A DNA stretch of 64,000 bases from Lamellibrachia columna (Eukaryota; Annelida; Polychaeta; Sabellida; Siboglinidae). Location of the stretch: the NCBI GenBank assembly GCA_963662155.1, contig OY759271.1, positions 17,343,084 through 17,407,083 on the forward strand, in the 5' to 3' direction. The notes beneath the pieces were generated by a model that was given only the letters and a program-made list of their open reading frames with translations, had not been told where the DNA came from and did not search any database. The position numbers were made by a program, and so were the translations under genes. This document shows, one piece after another, positions 62,101 to 64,000 of the stretch; position 1 is the first letter of the stretch, and every line of letters starts with the position of its first letter.

Positions 62101-64000
62101 CCGTCCTGAATCTTCCCCGTCAGGTACCTACAGAAAGACACGGGCTGCTATAGACACTGGTAATATGCCACATACATCTTGTAGCAGACACAGAACAAAT
62201 AGCAGGACATGAATGCTTCACTGCTAAGCAGAACAGCATCTAGCAATGAATCACAACTGAAAGTCTTTCCTTTTCTCACGATTATAATAATTATAACAGG
62301 ACTTCTATAGCACTTACATCCTTACGAAGGCACCCACTGCTACATTGCATCATAATACTTAAATTAATAATTATTATTGGGGGAAATCCCAAAAGCTCTA
62401 AAGGCAACTTCTTTTTTTACATTTAAAACATTTTGCATCTATTTATTTTGTGCCCTTCAGTTCTAACTTTTTTCCATATCTAAAATGTTTTTCCAAAGTG
62501 TACTTTACTAGTAGTATTGTTTTCAATGATATACTGACCTCTCCCAGCAAGCCCTGCAAAACTGGTGGGCACACGCCATGGGCACTGGGTCCTCTGTCAT
62601 CGCTACCATGCATGCACAGATGTCACACTGGAACAAATGTCACAATGTCAACAGACTCAACAGATTTCATACTGAAACAAGTGTCACAATGTCAACAGAT
62701 GTCACACTAAAACAAGTGTCACAATGTCAACAGATGTCACACTGAAACAAGTGTCACAATGTCAACAGATGTCACACTGAAACAAGTGTCACAATGTCAA
62801 CAGATGTCACACTGGAATAAGTGTCACAATGTCAACAGATGTCACACTGAAACAAATGTCACAATGTCAACAGATGTCACACTGAAACAAGTGTCACAAT
62901 GTCAACAGATGTCACACTGGAAAGTGTCACAACATCAACAGATGTCACACTAAAAAAGTATTACAATGTCAACAGGTCACACTGAAACAACTCAACTGTC
63001 ACAATGTCAAAAAATGTCACACTGCTAATGGCATCACATAATGCAGGTGGATATCATAATATCTACAGATATCACACATTCACAATGCAAACAGATGTGA
63101 CAACAGATATGATACATGTCACACAGCAAAGTGGTGTCACAATACGAACAGGTGTAACATACGTTACATCAATGGCAGATGATACACTGCCCACAGACAT
63201 CTCATTATCAACAAATGTCACAAAACAAATACTTTAATATCAATGTTATATTACTAAGAGACGATCTCAAAACACCAATGTTTGACACTACACAAAACCA
63301 CTATAATTTACCCTCACAACCCCTCACCCTCACACCCCCTCTCACCATCACACCCCTCTCACACTCACAACCCCTCTCACACTCACAACCCCTCTCACCC
63401 TCACACCCCCTCTCACTCACCATCACACCCCTCACACTTACACCTTCTCTCATACTCACCCTCACACCCCCTCTCATACTCTCGCCTTCACACCCCCTTG
63501 CAACATGAAACTTTAAATTAAATTGACCTGTGTGTAACTTTGGCAACTTTGTATTCGCCGGGTGGTACTTCAGCCATCACATTCGCCGGGTGGCACTTCA
63601 GCCATCACATTTGCCAGGTGGCCATCATAACATAAAACTGCTGTACGTGCTCAAAGTCAGCCCCGTATGAGTGATATTTTGGGGAAAAAATACACTGATG
63701 TATGACACTAAACAAAACAGCTACTAACCCCCTATCCCCATAAAACCTATTGTGTAGTGTCAAACCTCACTGTTTTAACAAGTTCCAACATTTCCACCTA
63801 ACCTTTTAGAATTTAACAGCTTTCTTTCCAAAGATGACAAAGTTTGTCCATCAATACCGGAACACTCACTTCTCTGTCTGCCAGTTGGCTGGATACGATC
63901 GCAACTGGGGTCAGTAGTTCATTGTCAATGGTGTCGCCTTGGCAACCGCTGGCACTGACTGCCTCTTCCTCAAGCACGGACACTGGCGGCTGAACCCCAC
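33849..64000 (-). CDS. ANKIB1: ANKIB1-like RBR E3 ubiquitin ligase, 14 exons, 5' end outside the window
   Basis: Exons (high to low): 64000-63870 (partial), 62627-62539, 62127-61983, 61428-61250, 54794-54706, 54047-53917, 52300-52166, 51799-51713, 51043-50831, 49948-49742, 46415-46181, 39272-39155, 36089-35884, 35158-33849. Phases agree at every junction, giving about 1,090 residues. It encodes RING1 (CDIC...[11 protein letters not shown]), IBR ([10 protein letters not shown]...[12 protein letters not shown]), RING2 ([16 protein letters not shown]...[16 protein letters not shown]) and an Ariadne-type helical region (RPYLRTPR). RBR ligases take ubiquitin from an E2 onto a RING2 Cys, here the Cys of NEGCNH, then pass it to the target. 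The tail has three UIM-like helices, which would bind ubiquitin. The ankyrin repeats of ANKIB1 are expected upstream of 64000. Introns hold arrays, SINEs, LINEs and a hAT-like element. Confidence 0.95.
35884..36089 (-). CDS. ANKIB1: ANKIB1 exon: linker
   Basis: Acceptor TTTCTTGCAG, donor CCAG|GTATGT, entering in phase 2 and leaving in phase 1. It codes a disordered stretch including [20 protein letters not shown] and [10 protein letters not shown]. Confidence 0.85.
36165..36442 (-). mobile_element. tRNA-derived SINE
   Basis: Reads on the minus strand: a head with GTGGTTAGAACA-type A box and an AACCCGGGTTCAAATC-type B box, then CACTCATCTGTATAAATGAG and GATGGCGTTGGAATGAACAG. Same family as 60843-61165. 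Confidence 0.8.
36705..38760 (-). mobile_element. Decayed non-LTR retrotransposon (endonuclease-RT type)
   Basis: Minus-strand pieces in several frames match the common invertebrate endonuclease-reverse transcriptase: [32 protein letters not shown] for the usual VGVRQGCPLSP region, [18 protein letters not shown], and near the 3' end [20 protein letters not shown] and [20 protein letters not shown]. Many frameshifts. It lies in ANKIB1 in the same orientation. Confidence 0.85.
39155..39272 (-). CDS. ANKIB1: ANKIB1 exon: UIM-like helix
   Basis: Acceptor GCTATTAG, donor GGACAG|GTGAGG, phase 1 in and 2 out. It codes [21 protein letters not shown] and [19 protein letters not shown]. The [11 protein letters not shown] core fits a ubiquitin-interacting helix. 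Confidence 0.87.
39549..39835. repeat. 24 bp (21 bp variant) tandem repeat, about 12 copies
   Basis: The unit is GATCAGGACATCAATCACAA plus TGAT. The period is a multiple of three, which explains frames such as MIRTPITM and VIDVLITI. Confidence 0.95.
40034..40098. repeat. 21 bp tandem repeat, three copies
   Basis: TTCATGTGTACACAACAAGA repeated head to tail. Confidence 0.95.
40100..41165. other. ANKIB1 intron, no gene seen
   Basis: Contains a loose GGTAGGGGGCACTAGT repeat at about 40860-40980 and otherwise unique AT-rich sequence. Confidence 0.45.
41172..41432. repeat. 62 bp tandem repeat, four full copies and one partial
   Basis: The unit starts TTACTGAGTTACTGCGTGGA and is nearly identical between copies. 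Confidence 0.95.
42030..42215. repeat. 37 bp repeat (three copies), then 13 bp CAGG(C/T)AGGGCTAC repeats
   Basis: GGAGGGGTGTCACTGCAGGT recurs at about 42030, 42067 and 42105, followed by short GCTACCAGG motifs. Confidence 0.85.
42283..42460. repeat. Inverted repeat pair, MITE-like
   Basis: The left arm (GCATTCTTTCAGAATATTTC and onward) and the right arm (42394-42460) pair over ~65 bp with several mismatches around a ~45 bp centre. Confidence 0.75.
43292..43378. repeat. Near-perfect 32 bp hairpin
   Basis: The arms 43292-43323 and 43347-43378 (CTAAACGAAAC ... GTTTCGTTTAG at the ends) differ at one position, around a 23 bp loop. Possibly a tiny foldback element. Confidence 0.9.
43435..43591 (+). 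other. Open frame behind a splice-acceptor-like site, unknown
   Basis: A good acceptor (TTTATTTTCCAACCCCAG) precedes a frame reading [20 protein letters not shown] and, further on, [17 protein letters not shown], to TGA at about 43589. It is antisense to ANKIB1. No partner exon is identified. It may be a relic exon or chance. Confidence 0.2.
44860..46080 (+). mobile_element. Decayed non-LTR retrotransposon fragment
   Basis: The frame at 44875-45327 has RT motifs [20 protein letters not shown] and [10 protein letters not shown], but the region between them is shortened and the first frame stops at 45327. Similarity continues in other frames to about 45770, followed by AT-rich 3' sequence. Confidence 0.8.
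46109..46243 (-). repeat. ~68 bp tandem duplication across an ANKIB1 exon end
   Basis: 46177-46243 (exon end plus donor) and 46109-46176 (intron) are about 75-80% identical. The second copy keeps a donor-like CTACAG|GTAGGC at 46113/46112. Confidence 0.85.
46181..46415 (-). CDS. ANKIB1: ANKIB1 exon: UIM-like helix and acidic/Pro-rich linker
   Basis: Acceptor TGTGTTATAG, donor ACTGCAG|GTAAGC, phase 0 in and 1 out. [20 protein letters not shown] fits a [13 protein letters not shown] and [12 protein letters not shown] follow. Confidence 0.9.
46488..48052. repeat. 56 bp satellite, 28 copies
   Basis: The unit starts AACAAAAGTTAATTTGTTAT and ends GGGTATTTATTT. Copies differ at one or two sites only. 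The GCATCT variant recurs at about 47282, 47562 and 47842, a 280 bp (five-unit) higher-order period. Confidence 0.97.
48259..49646. mobile_element. Non-autonomous hAT-like transposon with 8 bp target duplication
   Basis: Both ends are flanked by CATACTGG (48251-48258 and 49647-49654), an 8 bp duplication as hAT elements make. The ends read CCGGGTTG and the complement CAGGGTTGGCATGTAA, followed by AGTAAAAGTA-rich inverted repeats. No transposase frame lies inside. Confidence 0.85.
49742..49948 (-). CDS. ANKIB1: ANKIB1 exon (Ariadne-type helical region)
   Basis: Acceptor TGTTTACAG, donor CTCGAT|GTAAGT, phase 0, 69 codons. [20 protein letters not shown] and [19 protein letters not shown] align with human ANKIB1 around [12 protein letters not shown]. 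Confidence 0.93.
50831..51043 (-). CDS. ANKIB1: ANKIB1 exon (helical region)
   Basis: 71 codons, phase 0. [40 protein letters not shown] and [19 protein letters not shown] match the region after RING2 in ANKIB1. Confidence 0.94.
51713..51799 (-). CDS. ANKIB1: ANKIB1 exon (helical region)
   Basis: 29 codons, phase 0: [20 protein letters not shown] then FKNHENSYK, matching the human [13 protein letters not shown] block. Confidence 0.94.
52166..52300 (-). CDS. ANKIB1: ANKIB1 exon (second half of RING2)
   Basis: 45 codons, phase 0: [20 protein letters not shown] with the remaining zinc ligands of RING2, then [19 protein letters not shown]. Confidence 0.96.
52320..53900. other. ANKIB1 intron, no gene seen
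   Basis: Unique sequence without arrays or recognisable element ends. Frames are below 80 codons. Confidence 0.45.
53917..54047 (-). CDS. ANKIB1: ANKIB1 exon (first half of RING2 with catalytic Cys)
   Basis: Acceptor TACTTGCAG, donor TCGAAG|GTACAG, phase 1 in and 0 out. [20 protein letters not shown] is followed by [12 protein letters not shown]. The Cys in NEGCNH is the expected ubiquitin-accepting residue of RBR ligases. Confidence 0.96.
54706..54794 (-). CDS. ANKIB1: ANKIB1 exon (end of IBR) fed by the 59 bp array
   Basis: Acceptor TGTGTGTTTCAG, donor GAGGAAT|GTAAGT, phase 2 in and 1 out. It codes (W)[18 protein letters not shown] and [11 protein letters not shown], matching human [20 protein letters not shown]. 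Its first ~35 bp and its acceptor are the template of the upstream repeat. Confidence 0.95.
54776..60815 (-). repeat. 59 bp array of ANKIB1 3' splice-site units, about 102 copies
   Basis: On the coding (minus) strand each unit reads TGTGTGTTTCAG then GGAGTGTCTGAGAGAGACCC, ATGAGCCAGCCAG and TTGTACTGAGTGTC: the acceptor and first codons of the exon at 54794, plus ~25 bp. Some units are 57 bp. Larger blocks repeat at about 647 bp and 1117 bp (landmarks 57932, 58579, 59049, 59696). It fills most of a 6.5 kb intron. Confidence 0.96.
60843..61165 (-). mobile_element. tRNA-derived SINE
   Basis: Minus strand: GGGCGCAGTGGCGTAGTGG with TTAGAACATTGG (A box), CAGGTCCGAATCC (B box), then CAATTCACTCAGCTGTAAAT and GATGGTGTTGGAATGAACAG. 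It lies directly beyond the distal end of the 59 bp array. Confidence 0.85.
61250..61428 (-). CDS. ANKIB1: ANKIB1 exon (IBR)
   Basis: Acceptor TTTCTCTGCAG, donor TGTTG|GTGAGT, phase 0 in and 2 out. [20 protein letters not shown] and [11 protein letters not shown] give the IBR zinc ligands. Confidence 0.95.
61983..62127 (-). CDS. ANKIB1: ANKIB1 exon (end of RING1)
   Basis: Acceptor TTTCTGTAG, donor ATCAAG|GTTAGT, phase 2 in and 0 out. [20 protein letters not shown] and [20 protein letters not shown] then RYLQFDIK match human ANKIB1. Confidence 0.96.
62539..62627 (-). CDS. ANKIB1: ANKIB1 exon (RING1 core) fed by the 35 bp array
   Basis: Acceptor TTCCAG, donor GAGAG|GTCAGT, phase 0 in and 2 out. 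[20 protein letters not shown] then [10 protein letters not shown] supplies the RING1 zinc ligands. The acceptor and the CDIC codons are repeated in the upstream intron. Confidence 0.95.
62615..63025 (-). repeat. 35 bp array of ANKIB1 3' splice-site units, about 11 copies
   Basis: On the coding strand units read CACTTGTTTCAG then TGTGACATCTGTTGACATTG: an acceptor followed by the Cys-Asp-Ile-Cys codons of the exon at 62627, plus a short spacer. The distal copies are degenerate. Confidence 0.93.
63296..63505. repeat. (CTCACACCC)n low-complexity tract
   Basis: Pyrimidine-rich CCCCTCTCACACTCACAA variants of irregular length. Antisense Gly/Arg/Glu frames are artefacts. Confidence 0.85.
63870..64000 (-). 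CDS. ANKIB1: ANKIB1 exon before RING1, partial at the window edge
   Basis: Coding strand: [20 protein letters not shown] and onward to [12 protein letters not shown], donor GACAGAGAA|GTGAGT, phase 0. The open frame reaches the edge. It is the linker between the expected ankyrin repeats and RING1. Confidence 0.85.

Overview
The window is nuclear DNA of an animal, most likely a marine invertebrate. The three host genes have several exons with GT-AG introns whose phases agree. The introns are kilobases long and full of minisatellites, microsatellites, a Penelope-like element, non-LTR retrotransposons, tRNA-derived SINEs and non-autonomous DNA transposons. The host proteins are metazoan families: a BAF relative, a Deltex-domain protein and ANKIB1. 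I cannot name the species; a lophotrochozoan or an amphioxus-like animal would fit.

Layout. 1-9 kb: two abutting minisatellites, a 3' LINE fragment, a decayed Penelope-like element (RT plus GIY-YIG) bracketed by ~200 bp inverted copies of its own 3' end, and a 3.2 kb array of a 19 bp unit. 9.29-10.36 kb (+): a three-exon BAF (BANF1-like) gene of 91 residues. 10.6-18.1 kb: no recognisable gene, several tandem arrays. 18.3-31.6 kb (+): a five-exon gene for a 305-residue protein with an RRM-like N-terminus, a KH-like middle and a Deltex C-terminal (DTC) domain but no RING. Its introns hold a long-TIR transposon, a full-length CR1-like LINE with two intact ORFs, an inverted truncated LINE copy, and a SINE whose centre has become a 1.1 kb minisatellite. 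31.6-33.8 kb: the intergenic gap between convergent genes. 33.85-64.0 kb (-): the RBR domain and C-terminal tail of ANKIB1 in 14 exons; the ankyrin-repeat exons would lie beyond the right edge.

Theme. The host genes touch ubiquitin and ADP-ribose signalling (an ANKIB1 RBR ligase, a Deltex relative) and chromatin or nuclear-envelope biology (BAF). Neither an operon nor shared regulation is shown.

Most striking observations. (1) Two ANKIB1 introns contain arrays built from the 3' splice site and first codons of the exon that follows: about 100 copies of a 59 bp unit before the IBR exon and about 11 copies of a 35 bp unit before the RING1 exon. The spliceosome therefore faces long series of near-perfect decoy acceptors. 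(2) The Deltex-like gene has lost its RING and has replaced both residues of the His/Glu pair known from active DTC domains. (3) The 38 bp array at 30.2-31.3 kb grew inside a SINE. Tandem arrays here therefore repeatedly start from pre-existing functional sequence.
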